Shown here: piece by piece, positions 18,091-27,007 of the stretch | Layout: each line of letters opens with the position of its first letter | Numbering within the stretch: the stretch's first letter is position 1 | DNA from: Verrucomicrobiia bacterium DG1235 | GTDB taxonomy: Bacteria > Verrucomicrobiota > Verrucomicrobiia > Opitutales > Opitutaceae | Direction: 5' to 3' | NCBI GenBank assembly: GCA_000155695.1 | Contig: DS990592.1 | Coordinates: 5,450,227 to 5,514,226 of the forward strand | Length of the DNA: 64,000 nucleotides | Program-made: the position numbers and the translations under genes | Notes under the pieces: generated by a model | What the model was told of the DNA's origin: nothing | Databases searched by the model: none | What the model saw: only the letters and a program-made list of their open reading frames with translations

Positions 18091-19423
18091 CCGTTTTAGC
18101 TATGAGGCTTTCTTGTCTCAGTTTTTCCAATACTTGAAAGAAGTCGGGAAAAGTTTTTTTGCAACAGGTCGGGTTTTCAATTTGCAGCCAGGGCTGTCCG
18201 TTGCCGAGGGCGTCGTAGCAGCCGAGAATGCCGAAGCTCATGGCGACGCGGTGGTCGTGATAGGTGGCGACGGAGGAAGGCTGAAGGGGTTGCGGAGTGA
18301 TCGTGAGTGAGCCTTCGGTTTCGGCGACGATTTGGCCGAGGCGTTGGAGTCCGTCTGCCATTGCGGCGATGCGGTCGCATTCTTGGTGTCGGGTGTGTCC
18401 TATTTCCTCGATAGTGGTGGGGCCGTTTAGGAGCGGAGCGATGGCGGCGGCGGTGAGAAAGGTGTCCGAGTAGGGATAGAAGCTTCCTTGAAGAGATTCT
18501 GGCTGGGCTCCTGGCTCGTAGTGGCAGACGGCGTAGGTGTCGTGCCACTCGATGTAGGCGCCTGCTTCTTCCATGCGGGTGGAGAAGGCGATATCACCTT
18601 GTAAGGATTTTTTGGTGACACCGTGAATTTCTAGTTGCCCGGTAACGGCGACCGGCAGGGCGAAAAAGTAGGAGGCTGCGGAGGCGTCGCCTTCTACGAG
18701 GTAGCCTTCCGGCTTGGCTTGGTAGGGCGTATGCCGTTGGATGGAGTATCCAGATTCTGAGGATGCGAGGGCAGATTTTGGGACGCCGAATTGCTTGAGC
18801 ATTTCGAGGGTCATGTCGATGTAGCCGCGGCGTACGGAGGTATCGGCTAGGACAATCTCGACGCCTTCGGTCGCGTAGGGAGCTGCCATGACGAGCGCGG
18901 AGACGAATTGGCTGGAGGAGGAGGCGTCGATGCTGGCGCGGCCGCCGCGGAGTCCGCGGGACTTAATGCGCAGGGGGGCGAAGCCGTTGGTGGTTTCGAT
19001 TTCGGCTCCGAGCTGGTTGAGCGTTTCGGCGAGGTCTGCGATGGGGCGCTTTCGCATTTGCGGGACGCCGTCGAGGGTGTAGTCGCCTCCTTCGCTGAGG
19101 CAGAGGAAAGCGGTGAGGAAGCGGGCGGAGGTGCCGGAGTTTCCGACGAAGATGTTGGCCTGCTTGTTGGGGATCTGTCCTGAGAGGCCGGATACGCGGA
19201 TGGTTTTGGCGTCGCGGTCCGGCTGGATTTCGAAGCCTAGGTCCTGCAGGGCTTTGACCATGATCTCAGTATCTTCGCTGAAGAGGCAGTTTTCGAGCAG
19301 GGTTTCTCCGTTGGCGAGGGCGGCGATGATGAGGGCTCGGTTGGTGATGCTTTTCGAGCCTGGAACGGTGACGCTGCCGTTGACGGGAGTGGTGAAGGGG
19401 ATGATGGGATGTGGGTCTTGCAT
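18083..19423 (-). CDS. aroA: 3-phosphoshikimate 1-carboxyvinyltransferase (EPSP synthase)
   Basis: A 446-residue EPSP synthase, the sixth shikimate-pathway step. Key blocks are PGSKSITNRALIIAAL near the N-terminus, FVGNSGTSARFL for the phosphate site, DGVPQMRKRPIADL, and a C-terminal YHDHRVAMSFGILG. The full length and both pseudo-symmetric domains are present. It sits between tyrA (10 bp upstream) and cmk (8-bp overlap), so aromatic amino-acid and chorismate supply genes are co-transcribed. The first active-site loop keeps the usual Gly in NSGTSAR. Confidence 0.95.
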   Translation of the reverse strand: MQDPHPIIPFTTPVNGSVTVPGSKSITNRALIIAALANGETLLENCLFSEDTEIMVKALQDLGFEIQPDRDAKTIRVSGLSGQIPNKQANIFVGNSGTSARFLTAFLCLSEGGDYTLDGVPQMRKRPIADLAETLNQLGAEIETTNGFAPLRIKSRGLRGGRASIDASSSSQFVSALVMAAPYATEGVEIVLADTSVRRGYIDMTLEMLKQFGVPKSALASSESGYSIQRHTPYQAKPEGYLVEGDASAASYFFALPVAVTGQLEIHGVTKKSLQGDIAFSTRMEEAGAYIEWHDTYAVCHYEPGAQPESLQGSFYPYSDTFLTAAAIAPLLNGPTTIEEIGHTRHQECDRIAAMADGLQRLGQIVAETEGSLTITPQPLQPSSVATYHDHRVAMSFGILGCYDALGNGQPWLQIENPTCCKKTFPDFFQVLEKLRQESLIAKTDA

Positions 19424-19433
19424 CTTGAAATTC

Positions 19434-20276
19434 CTAAAGTTTATCGCGGAAGGCTTTTCCGTCGGACAGTTGGCGCAGGAGCTCGAAGTCGCTTTCGTTG
19501 GCGATGGCGGAGTTTAAGGCTTGCAGGTGGTCCTGGTAGTCGCGGATGGCGCGGAGGACTTCGTGGCGGTTTTGGCCGATGATCTCTCGCCAGAGGTCGG
19601 GACTGCCGGAGGCGACGCGGGTGGTGTCGCGGAGTCCGTTGCCGCAGTACTCTTCGGCATTTGGGCAGCGTTGGGCGAGAAAGGCGGAGAGCGACGAGGC
19701 GAGCACGTGGGGGAGGTGGCTGACTTGGGCGACGATTTCGTCGTGCTTGTCGGGCGTTTCTTCGATGATGGTGGAGCCGACGGCTTTCCAGAAGGCGATG
19801 GTTTTGGCGAGGGCGTCGGAATCGGAGTTTGGCGATGGGGTTACGAAACAAGCGCGGTCTTCGAAGAGGTCGCTGCAGGCGTTTTCCATGCCGGTCTTTT
19901 CGGAGCCTGCCATGGGGTGGGAGCCGATGAAGCGGGCTTTGCCGGTGAGGGCGGTTTCGCAGTGGCGAACGATGTCGCCCTTGACGGAGCCGACGTCGGT
20001 GACGATGGGGTTGCCGGTGGCGAATTTGGCGATTTCCTGGGCGAGGGTGATGATGCGGTCGACGGGGGCGCAGAGTACGATGAGTTCGGCGTCGCGGCAG
20101 GCTTCGGCGAGGTCGGCGCTGGCTCGGGAGCACCAAGGCTTCTGCAGGAGCTGGTCGACGGCTTCCTGTCGTCGGGCGTAGAGGGAGACGTGTTGGGCGA
20201 TGCCTTTCTCGCTTGCCGCGATAGCGAGGGAGGCGCCGAGGAGTCCGGGAGCTACGATGGTGATTGTTTGAAACAC
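19434..20276 (-). CDS. tyrA: Prephenate dehydrogenase
   Basis: A 280-residue NAD(P)-dependent prephenate/arogenate dehydrogenase for tyrosine synthesis. The Rossmann start is ITIVAPGLLGASLAIAA, where the usual Gly-x-Gly is replaced by Ala-Pro-Gly-Leu-Leu-Gly. Family blocks VTDVGSVKGDIV, FIGSHPMAGSEKTG and QVSHLPHVLASSL are intact. There is no fused chorismate mutase or ACT domain. It is the first gene of the run leading to aroA, cmk and plsC. Choice of prephenate or arogenate as substrate is open. Confidence 0.9.
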   Translation of the reverse strand: MFQTITIVAPGLLGASLAIAASEKGIAQHVSLYARRQEAVDQLLQKPWCSRASADLAEACRDAELIVLCAPVDRIITLAQEIAKFATGNPIVTDVGSVKGDIVRHCETALTGKARFIGSHPMAGSEKTGMENACSDLFEDRACFVTPSPNSDSDALAKTIAFWKAVGSTIIEETPDKHDEIVAQVSHLPHVLASSLSAFLAQRCPNAEEYCGNGLRDTTRVASGSPDLWREIIGQNRHEVLRAIRDYQDHLQALNSAIANESDFELLRQLSDGKAFRDKL

Positions 20277-20393
20277 GTTGGAAAAATGGATGTGGGAGCT
20301 GGGGATTTGGAGGAATGTCAGGAGATAGGGTCGCCGGTTTCGGTCTTTACTGAAAGTGGCTGTGGTCTAGCGTGTGTTTTGACGACCCTATTG

Positions 20394-20516
20394 ATGGAAG
20401 AGCCGGAAGAAAACAGTGAAGAGGCGAAGCGCGCCAAGCGAATAATTTATTGGGTGATGGCGGTGTTCATCGCTGTGCCGCTGATTGGGTTGTTGTACGT
20501 GTCTTTTTCCGGTTGA
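20394..20516 (+). CDS. Small single-pass membrane protein
   Basis: A 40-residue open frame starting at the ATG at 20394. It has a charged N-terminus (EEPEENSEEAKRAKR) followed by one transmembrane segment (IIYWVMAVFIAVPLIGLLYV) and a short SFSG end. It lies between the divergent tyrA and the membrane PIN-TRAM gene. The charge-then-helix pattern is non-random, but there is no strong ribosome-binding site and no recognised family, so the call is tentative. Confidence 0.45.
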   Translation: MEEPEENSEEAKRAKRIIYWVMAVFIAVPLIGLLYVSFSG

Positions 20517-20619
20517 TTGGAGGGCTTTCCGGTCGATATGAACTTGTTGGTCAGGGCTTTGATTATTGCCCTGCGGACTTCCACGTTATTCCCCATCCCT
20601 GTCCGGCCCGACTCGACTC

Positions 20620-21624
20620 ATGAATCAATCCATTCTCATTTTTCGCGCGATTCTGCTGAGCTTCTGCGCTCTCGGCGGCTATGTCGTTTGGTATCTTTTT
20701 CCCGATATTGGCTCGGTGTGGCTGAGCATAACGGTGGCTGGCTTGATCGGTTTTCTGCTGATCTTGATCGATATGCTGCTGAAAGGGTTTTCGTTGCGAG
20801 GCTTGTCGGCGCTGACCTTTGGCCTGCTGGCGGGGATTTTAGCGGCGCACTTGATCACGATTTCGCCGCTTTTTGAGGGCGGTGACGCGCAGGTGATCTA
20901 TATTTCGCGGGTTGGCGTCTTTATCGCGGTGACATATCTGGGGGCGATCATCGCCTTGCGGGGCAAGGACGAGTTTAACTTGGTGATCCCGTACGTGCGT
21001 TTCGATCCGCAGCATGTGGAGTCGCCTTTGGCGGTGCTTGACGACGCGGCGCTCGTCGATGGCAGGGTGTCGAAACTGGCAGCGGCGCGCTTGCTGGTGG
21101 ACGTGCTTTTCGTGCCAAAGTTCGTGGTGGACGAACTGAACGAGTTGAGCAATTCGACGGTTGAGGAGGAGAGGAATCGCGGTAAGCGCGGTTTGAAGAC
21201 TTTAGGGGAGCTGCGTTCGTTTGAGCATTTGGAGGTGCGCTTGCATGAGAGCGAGCTGAAGGCAGGTCAAAGTAGGGAGGAGAAGATGCTTTTCATCGCT
21301 CGTAGCTTGAAGGGTAGGCTTCTGACGACGAGCGAGTCTTTGACAGCTCGAGCGAAGCAGGAAGGGGTGCCTTTTATCGATATGTTGGGTCTGGCTAAGG
21401 CTCTCGCTCGGGAAGTAGATGTCGGGCAGGCGGTATCTGTTAAGCTCGTCAAGACGGGCCGCGAGGATAGTCAGGGGGTTGGCTATCTCGAGGATGGATC
21501 GATGGTGGTGGTGAATGGGGCGGCGGATCTGGTCGGCTCCAGCGTGTTGGTCGAGGTGGACAGTATCATTCCGACCAGTGGGGGGCGCATGGTGTTTGGG
21601 AAGATGTTGGGTCAGGAGTCGTAG
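20620..21624 (+). CDS. Membrane PIN-TRAM domain protein
   Basis: A 334-residue YacL-like protein. It has an N-terminal membrane part with about four helices (residues ~1-125), then a PIN nuclease domain (~130-265) with conserved acids in LAVLDDAALVDGRV, VVDELNEL and TTSESL. It ends in a TRAM-like RNA-binding domain (VGYLEDGSMVVVNGA). The ATG at 20620 is chosen; an upstream in-frame start at 20566 would add an 18-residue tail without membrane character. PIN-TRAM membrane proteins probably act on RNA, but the substrate is unknown. galM is 114 bp downstream. Confidence 0.85.
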   Translation: MNQSILIFRAILLSFCALGGYVVWYLFPDIGSVWLSITVAGLIGFLLILIDMLLKGFSLRGLSALTFGLLAGILAAHLITISPLFEGGDAQVIYISRVGVFIAVTYLGAIIALRGKDEFNLVIPYVRFDPQHVESPLAVLDDAALVDGRVSKLAAARLLVDVLFVPKFVVDELNELSNSTVEEERNRGKRGLKTLGELRSFEHLEVRLHESELKAGQSREEKMLFIARSLKGRLLTTSESLTARAKQEGVPFIDMLGLAKALAREVDVGQAVSVKLVKTGREDSQGVGYLEDGSMVVVNGAADLVGSSVLVEVDSIIPTSGGRMVFGKMLGQES

Positions 21625-21738
21625 ACGAGTTTGACTTGGGGCTTGCGTCGGCGGGGTAGCGCTTAGAATGCGAAGCGTCGGCGGATTTTTGGCCCGTCGG
21701 CGTATTCTAAAACCCTCTACACTTCTCGAATCGAATTC

Positions 21739-22755
21739 ATGGAATTCTACACCCTCGAAAACAAAAACGGTCTGAAACTGAAGCTCACGAACTTTGGCGG
21801 AATCGTATCTGAAATTCACGTACCAGATCGTGACGGAAAATTCGCTGATATCGCGCTCGGTTTCGATTCGATCGAAGAGTATCAGGATCATAATGACGCG
21901 TATTTTGGCGCGATCATAGGTCGCTTCGGCAATCGTATCGGCGGTTGCGGCTTTTCGGTCGACGGCGCTGAAGTGAGCGGCCTTTTCGACAATGATGAAG
22001 GCAACCACTTGCACGGCGGCAAGGTTGGCTTCGACAAGGTAGCGTGGACGGCGGAACGCATTTCCGGCGAGGGGTACACAGGCGTGAAGCTCAGCTATCG
22101 CAGCGTGGATGGCGAAGAAGGTTATCCAGGTAATCTCGATGCTACTGTGGTCTATAAGCTCACGGACGCGAACGAGTGGGTGATCGAGTACGAGGCGGTG
22201 TCGGACAAGGCGACGGTCTACAACCCGACGAACCACAGCTATTTCAATTTGGCGGGGCATGATGGCGCGTCTCCGCTGAGCCACGAGGTACAATTAAATG
22301 CGAAGCTTTTCACGGCGTGTGACGCTGGCGGAATCCCGACGGGTGAGGTTTTGAGCGTAGCTGGAACGGATATGGATTTCCGCGCGGCGAAGACGATTGG
22401 CAGCGCGGTAGATTCGGCTGACCCGGTTGTCAGTTCACGCGGTGGTTTCGATCACAATTTCGTGATCGACAAGAAGCCCGGCGAGCTCGGTTTGGCTGCT
22501 GTGGCTTACGACGCTGCCTCTGGGCGCGAGTTGAAAGTTTATACGACGGAGCCAGGCGTGCAGTTTTACTCCGGCAATTTCCTCGATGGTTCTCTGACCG
22601 GTAAAGGCGGGCACGTGTACGAGAAGCGCAGCGGCTTTTGCCTGGAGACGCAGCATTTTCCCGATTCGCCGAATCACGGTCACTTCCCAATGACGACGCT
22701 ACGTCCGGGGGAAGTTTTCTGCTCGAAGACGGTACATGTCTTTGGCGTTCGCTAA
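21739..22755 (+). CDS. galM: Aldose 1-epimerase (galactose mutarotase)
   Basis: A 338-residue mutarotase interconverting alpha and beta anomers of aldohexoses. The signatures are YFGAIIGRFGNRI, GNHLHGGKVGFDKV (first catalytic His), NPTNHSYFNLAGH (second catalytic His), and a C-terminal FCLETQHFPDSPNH with the catalytic Glu. The length is typical of the single-domain enzyme. It is not in a galactose operon here, so it may serve general sugar use. A strong terminator follows 16 bp after the stop. Confidence 0.95.
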   Translation: MEFYTLENKNGLKLKLTNFGGIVSEIHVPDRDGKFADIALGFDSIEEYQDHNDAYFGAIIGRFGNRIGGCGFSVDGAEVSGLFDNDEGNHLHGGKVGFDKVAWTAERISGEGYTGVKLSYRSVDGEEGYPGNLDATVVYKLTDANEWVIEYEAVSDKATVYNPTNHSYFNLAGHDGASPLSHEVQLNAKLFTACDAGGIPTGEVLSVAGTDMDFRAAKTIGSAVDSADPVVSSRGGFDHNFVIDKKPGELGLAAVAYDAASGRELKVYTTEPGVQFYSGNFLDGSLTGKGGHVYEKRSGFCLETQHFPDSPNHGHFPMTTLRPGEVFCSKTVHVFGVR

Positions 22756-22770
22756 GCGGCTTTGAAATTG

Positions 22771-22809
22771 GGCCACCGCTTTTGTGGAAAGGCGGTGGCT
22801 TTTTGTTTT
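22771..22809 (+). terminator. Rho-independent terminator after galM
   Basis: GCCACCGC (22772-22779) pairs with GCGGTGGC (22792-22799) and is followed by a T-rich run to 22809. It ends galM and precedes the HAD gene, which argues for a start of that gene downstream of the hairpin. Confidence 0.85.
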
Positions 22810-22827
22810 AGGAAACGGGATCTGAAA

Positions 22828-23526
22828 ATGAGTTTGGCAGATCGAGTATCAGAGTCATCGGCCATATACTTCGACTTGTTTCATACGCTTTTCTCGTTCA
22901 AGTCGGATGGGATAAAGGGTAGAAACACGAGCGAGGTTTTGGGGATTCCAGAAGACGTTTGGAACAATCTGCTTTTTAATTCTTCTGATCGCAGGCTGCG
23001 CGGTGAAGTTCGCGACAAGTATTCGATCATTCGAGAGCTTGCCAAGGTGTATGATCCGCGGATCAGTGAGGAAAGGGTGCGAGAGGCGGCGGATTTGCGT
23101 GAAGTTCGGTTTCGAGATGGACTGAAAAACGTTCGTAAGGAAACAGTCGATACCCTTGCTCGTTTGAAAAGAGATGGAAAGAAGCTCGGGTTAATCAGCA
23201 ATGCGGATTCTGTAGAAGTCGCCGGATGGGGCGAGTCTCCATTGGCTTCGTATTTTGATACTGTGATTTTTTCCTTTGAGGTCGGTTCTATCAAACCTGA
23301 GCCAGAGATTTACAGGCGAGGATTGGCGACTTTTGGGGTTTCAGCGGAGGAGTCTTTATTTGTTGGCGATGGCGGATCTGACGAGTTGCGAGGAGCTCGC
23401 TCTCTGGGATTTACGACGGTCTTCACGATGGAGATAATACAAGCGATTTGGCCGCAGAAGATTGATGAGAGGAAGCTTGAGGCGGATTTTAGCATTTCCC
23501 GTTTAAGCGAGTTGTTGGAGCGTTGA
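22828..23526 (+). CDS. HAD-superfamily hydrolase
   Basis: A 232-residue subfamily IA haloacid-dehalogenase-like phosphatase. Motif I is YFDLFHTLFS (nucleophile Asp with Phe-His in place of the usual Asp-Gly/Asp), motif II is GLISNAD, motif III is the Lys in IKPEPEIY, and motif IV is FVGDGGSDELRGAR. The ATG at 22828 is preceded by AGGAAACGGGA. An earlier in-frame start at 22762 would read through the galM terminator and is rejected. The second Asp of motif I, the usual general acid, is replaced by His, so activity may differ from a standard phosphatase. The substrate is unknown. Confidence 0.85.
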   Translation: MSLADRVSESSAIYFDLFHTLFSFKSDGIKGRNTSEVLGIPEDVWNNLLFNSSDRRLRGEVRDKYSIIRELAKVYDPRISEERVREAADLREVRFRDGLKNVRKETVDTLARLKRDGKKLGLISNADSVEVAGWGESPLASYFDTVIFSFEVGSIKPEPEIYRRGLATFGVSAEESLFVGDGGSDELRGARSLGFTTVFTMEIIQAIWPQKIDERKLEADFSISRLSELLER

Positions 23527-23540
23527 GGAGATCGTTGCCT

Positions 23541-24068
23541 ATGAAGGATTCGACTTTTTTTCATGTGAGTGAATTTCCGGGAATCGAGCGTTTCGAGCCT
23601 CGCTTGCCAGTGAGGCGCGTGGAAGGGGTTGCCCGGCCCATTGTGTGGGCGATTGACGAAAAGCGACTGGTTAACTACCTGCTTCCGAGAGACTGTCCGC
23701 GGGTCGCCTTCAACGTGAAGAAGGGGTGTTTGAAAGAGGATGTTGAGCGCGTGTATGGATGTTCAACTACAGGGCATGTTGTAGCTATTGAGAAAAGTTG
23801 GGAACGGCGCGTCCGCAATGCTGTAGTTTGGGTTTATCATTTGCCCTCGGAAATTTTTCGATTGGTGGACTCGGAGGCGGGCTACTACGTTTCGGAAGAG
23901 ACCGTTGAGCCAATTCGAAGGGTGAGGATTGACGATGTCGTGGGAGAGTTGGCGATCCGAGGTGTGGAGTTGCTAATTTGTGATTCGCTTTGGCCGCTTC
24001 ATGACGAAGTAGTCAATTCGTCACTACAATACTCCTGCATTCGCATGAGGAATGCGAGCCACCGGTAA
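23541..24068 (+). CDS. Conserved hypothetical (DUF6886-like)
   Basis: A 175-residue soluble protein beginning MKDSTFFHVSEFPGIERF. It contains the blocks IVWAIDEKRLVNYLLPRDCPRV and VYHLPSEIFRLVDSEAGYYV. These recall a small family of uncharacterised proteins annotated as DUF6886, from memory and unverified. The ATG at 23541 has GAGGAG upstream and follows the HAD gene by 14 bp, suggesting co-transcription. A TTG at 23523 is possible but would overlap. The reaction is unknown. Confidence 0.7.
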   Translation: MKDSTFFHVSEFPGIERFEPRLPVRRVEGVARPIVWAIDEKRLVNYLLPRDCPRVAFNVKKGCLKEDVERVYGCSTTGHVVAIEKSWERRVRNAVVWVYHLPSEIFRLVDSEAGYYVSEETVEPIRRVRIDDVVGELAIRGVELLICDSLWPLHDEVVNSSLQYSCIRMRNASHR

Positions 24069-24103
24069 GGTTGGTTGATCGCTCGTTGCTTTGAATAGCA
24101 ACT

Positions 24104-24698
24104 CTAGCTTTTGTGGGCGATGAGTTGGGCGACGGATCCGCGGCCGGTGTGGAGGGAGCCTTCATGGATGTTACGTTCGATTTCGCGGGCGAGGGTAATG
24201 TCTAGACCCGTCAGCTCTTGGCGTAGTTGTTCGATGGTGACAAGTAGCTCTGGAGTGGGTGGGCCTCCGGTCCTGTGCTTGAGCTGGGCGGGTGTATAGG
24301 CTTCGAGGATGAAGACGCCTCCGGGACGGAGGGATTGGGCGACTTGGGCGTAGGTGCTTCGGCGAAGCTCGGGCGGAAGGTGGCAGAAAATGGATACGAT
24401 GCCGGTGTAGGCTTGAATGGGGAATGCGAAGTCGGCGATGTCGCAGCAGAGGGTTTCGATGCTGGCTTTGTTTTCCTTGGCGAGTTGATGGGCTTTCTGC
24501 AGGCCGACTGATGAGGAGTCGAGGGAGGTGACTGGATGTCCAAGAGTGGCGAGGTAGACGGCCGTTTCGGCCTTCGCCATCGGCGAGGCAGAGGACGGGT
24601 CCAGCGGGGATGAGATGGGCGTTTTCCTTGAGGAAGGCGTTTGGCTGCTTGCCGTATGCGAATTCTGCGGCGGCGTAGCGTTGGTCCCATTTGTTCAT
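24104..24698 (-). pseudogene. Class I SAM methyltransferase, one-base frameshift
   Basis: The first frame from 24698 reads MNKWDQRYAAAEFAYGKQPN and LCLADGEGRN, the start and SAM-binding motif I of a TehB-like methyltransferase. The expected continuation AVYLATLGHPVTSLDSSSVG is in another frame, which runs to the stop at 24104 and contains RPGGVFILEAYTPAQL. Removing one base from the GGCC at about 24560-24563 restores a 197-residue protein. Total length is 3n+1, consistent with a single insertion. The start overlaps the tsaE stop by 4 bp, so it belongs to the thiL-tsaE run. It is either a recent pseudogene or a sequencing error. Confidence 0.85.
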
Positions 24699-25135
24699 GT
24701 TACCTTTTTCAGGGTGATAGTTCGGGGTTCGTTGTTAGCTGCCAACTGGAGTTGATGGGTGATGGGCCAGGGGATGAAGGGGAGCTTGCTGGGCCATTCG
24801 ATGGCGAGGCAGAAGGGTGGGGAGATGAGCTCTTCGAGCATGAGCTCGTCCCAGATTTCTGGTGACTCCTCGAGGCGGTAGGCGTCCATGTGGGCGAGCT
24901 GGCGTTCGCCTTGGTAGAGGTTATAGATATTGAAGGTAGGGCTAGTAACTGTTTCTTGGATACGCCATGCTTGAGCGAGTCCTTTGACGAAGGTGGTTTT
25001 GCCGGCGCCTAGATCGCCTTCGAGGGTGAGGACGGCTTCTTCGGGCAGGGTGTCGGCTAGTTCTCGAGCGATGGCGTAGGTCTCTTCGGGCGACTGGGTG
25101 GTGACGCCGGCCTGGAGCTTATCTAAGATGTTCAT
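24695..25135 (-). CDS. tsaE: tRNA threonylcarbamoyladenosine biosynthesis ATPase TsaE
   Basis: A 146-residue P-loop ATPase needed for t6A37 formation with TsaB, TsaC and TsaD. The Walker A motif is LEGDLGAGKTTFVKGLA. SPTFNIYNLY and the MDAYRLEE segment are typical, and the end contains LAIEWPSKLP. It overlaps thiL by 17 bp upstream and the methyltransferase by 4 bp downstream. mtaB, which modifies the same t6A residue further, is 2 kb away on the other strand. Confidence 0.94.
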   Translation of the reverse strand: MNILDKLQAGVTTQSPEETYAIARELADTLPEEAVLTLEGDLGAGKTTFVKGLAQAWRIQETVTSPTFNIYNLYQGERQLAHMDAYRLEESPEIWDELMLEELISPPFCLAIEWPSKLPFIPWPITHQLQLAANNEPRTITLKKVT

Positions 25136-26099
25136 AGCCGGTGGCGGAGAGGCCTGCAGGGGCGTTTAGGAGGTGGAGGGCGGACGGAGCGTTGGCGGGC
25201 CGTTTGATGGCGGTGCCGATTTGATGGAGGGGGGTGGAGAAGGCTTGGCTCCAGGCGGCGTGGAAGGCGGGCAGGTCGGTCTCGGGTGGGAGAGCGAAGA
25301 GGAGCTCGTAGTCTTCGCCGTCGTTGAACGCGTGATACATGGGAAGGAGACCGGAGGATTTGGCGAAGGTTTTGGCGTCTTCTGATATGGGGATGTGATG
25401 GCAGTCGATTTGAGCGGCGAGGTGGCTTGGAAGGAGGTTGGCGAAGTCTTTGCCGAGGCCGTCGCTGATGTCGGTGCAGGTGAGGCAGGCGCCCTTTTGG
25501 GCGAGCCATTGGCCTTCGGCGAGACGGGGCGTGAAGGCGTGGTGTTTTTGGATAAGGCTGCCGCCGAGGGTTCCGGTTACGAAGAGGGGGCTGCGGAGGA
25601 CGGCTCGTTTGCGGAGGAGGGGCTGCGTGCCTGGAAGGGTTTCGCCGTGGAGCGTGAGGAAGGCTCCGAGGAAATCGTCGGTGCTGGAAACGTCGCCGCC
25701 GATGATTTTGAATTGGTGAGTGTTGGCCTCGTGTGCAAGGGTTTGGTAGAAGCGTTTGATCCAGGATATGGATACGTTTTTCGAGAGGGCGAGGCAGATG
25801 ATCGCGTGGGTGGGGCGTCCGCCCATGGCGGCGATGTCGGAGAGGTTGCGTCGGGCGAGTTTGGAGGCCGCTTGCTCGGGGGAGTGAGAATCGTTGAAGT
25901 GCTTGCCGTAGATGACGGGGTCGGCGGTGACGAGTTGCTTTGTGTTTGGAGTTGGAGTAGGGGCGACGGCGCAGTCGTCTCCGATGCCATTTGGCGGGGC
26001 TGGGTTGGCTTCGCCGAGCCAGACTTGCATTTGCTCGATGAGTTTTGATTCGCCGAGGCTGGAGATGGCTTGAGAGGGATCGGCGGCGAAGGGGTTCAT
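25119..26099 (-). CDS. thiL: Thiamine-monophosphate kinase
   Basis: A 326-residue PurM-like kinase phosphorylating thiamine monophosphate to the diphosphate cofactor. The N-terminal GIGDDCAVAP carries metal-binding acids, ASKLARRNLSDIAAMGGRP is the diagnostic block, and IIGGDVSSTDDF and CTDISDGLGKDFANLL follow. It overlaps the CPBP protease stop by 4 bp at its start and tsaE by 17 bp at its end. ThDP made here is the cofactor of MenD encoded in this window. Confidence 0.94.
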   Translation of the reverse strand: MNPFAADPSQAISSLGESKLIEQMQVWLGEANPAPPNGIGDDCAVAPTPTPNTKQLVTADPVIYGKHFNDSHSPEQAASKLARRNLSDIAAMGGRPTHAIICLALSKNVSISWIKRFYQTLAHEANTHQFKIIGGDVSSTDDFLGAFLTLHGETLPGTQPLLRKRAVLRSPLFVTGTLGGSLIQKHHAFTPRLAEGQWLAQKGACLTCTDISDGLGKDFANLLPSHLAAQIDCHHIPISEDAKTFAKSSGLLPMYHAFNDGEDYELLFALPPETDLPAFHAAWSQAFSTPLHQIGTAIKRPANAPSALHLLNAPAGLSATGYEHLR

Positions 26100-26869
26100 T
26101 GGAGTTCGGGAAAGAGGAGGATGAGCAGGAGGTTGATGGTATTAAAGGCGGCGTGGAAGGAGATGGCGGATACGAGGGAGCCGGATTCGCGGTAGGCGAG
26201 TGCGAGCGTACAGCCAATGACCATGAGGGGAGCGAAACTGTACAGGTTTGAGTGCAGCAGGGCGAAGAGCGCGGCTGAAAGGGCGATGGCTCCGTAGAGT
26301 GGAAGGCGATGGTGGAGGTAGCGGAAGATGGCGCCGCGAAAGACGAATTCCTCGCAGATGGGTGCGACGAGGACGATCATGGCATAGATGACTCCTTGCT
26401 CGAGACGGGTTCCGCCTTCCTGCACCATGCGGATGGGATCTTGAATGACTTGCTCGAAGCCTTGTGCGTTGAGGATGGTGCGAGAAAGGAGATTGACCCC
26501 AATCATGATAGGGTAGGCGATGAGCAGCCATTTCAGGCCGATAGAGATGGCTTTTGTGATGGGGGCGCGATTGGGTGAAACGAGCGTAAAGTCCTGATGG
26601 TAGGTTATTTTCAGGAATGCCAGAAAGGCGGCCAGCATGCCGAATTGCATGCCGAGGTTTTCCGCGAGGGAAATAAGCATGGGGCGATCCGCTTCTGGGT
26701 CGGGTTTGATAATCCATTCGGCCAGGTTGCCGAAAATAGCGGAGGCGACGACCATGCACGAGAAGAGCAGGGCTACGAAAATGCCGAAATCGCTGCCGCT
26801 GATTTCCCATTTGGCGAGTTTTGGGGCCGGAGCTTGGGAGGGTGTGTTGTCTAGTGATTCGGACAGCAT
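26096..26869 (-). CDS. CPBP-family (CAAX/Abi) membrane protease
   Basis: A 257-residue integral membrane protein with about six to seven helices. The CPBP active-site motifs are present in order: CEEFVFRG (EExxxR), FALLHSN (FxxxH) and HAAFNTIN (HxxxN). I start it at the ATG 26869 (MLSESLDNTP). The same frame runs open for another ~1 kb upstream, but that part lies opposite mtaB and lacks protein-like character. It overlaps thiL by 4 bp. Substrates of bacterial CPBP proteins are mostly unknown. Confidence 0.88.
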   Translation of the reverse strand: MLSESLDNTPSQAPAPKLAKWEISGSDFGIFVALLFSCMVVASAIFGNLAEWIIKPDPEADRPMLISLAENLGMQFGMLAAFLAFLKITYHQDFTLVSPNRAPITKAISIGLKWLLIAYPIMIGVNLLSRTILNAQGFEQVIQDPIRMVQEGGTRLEQGVIYAMIVLVAPICEEFVFRGAIFRYLHHRLPLYGAIALSAALFALLHSNLYSFAPLMVIGCTLALAYRESGSLVSAISFHAAFNTINLLLILLFPELQ

Positions 26870-26951
26870 TGTGCAGTGGGTTCGAGGGAAGCGCCTTGGC
26901 GGTCGGGGGCGAGTCCAAAATCGAAGCTTATTTGTTAGGCTTCGGGAAGGT

Positions 26952-26991
26952 GGCGCAATCCAATGTCTAACGTTAGACATTGGATTGCGCC
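26952..26991. repeat. 40-bp perfect palindrome
   Basis: The half-site GGCGCAATCCAATGTCTAAC (26952-26971) is followed directly by its exact reverse complement (26972-26991), with no spacer. It lies in the divergent region between the CPBP protease and mtaB. It could be an operator, cruciform or a mobile-repeat remnant. Confidence 0.95.
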
Positions 26992-27007
26992 TGATTTTAG
27001 GTGCGGG

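Noticed and set aside
21660..21715. Inverted repeat TTAGAATGCG / CGTATTCTAA between the PIN-TRAM gene and galM
   Set aside because: Ten-bp arms with a G-U pair and a 28-nt loop, no T-run; too weak to call a terminator or operator.
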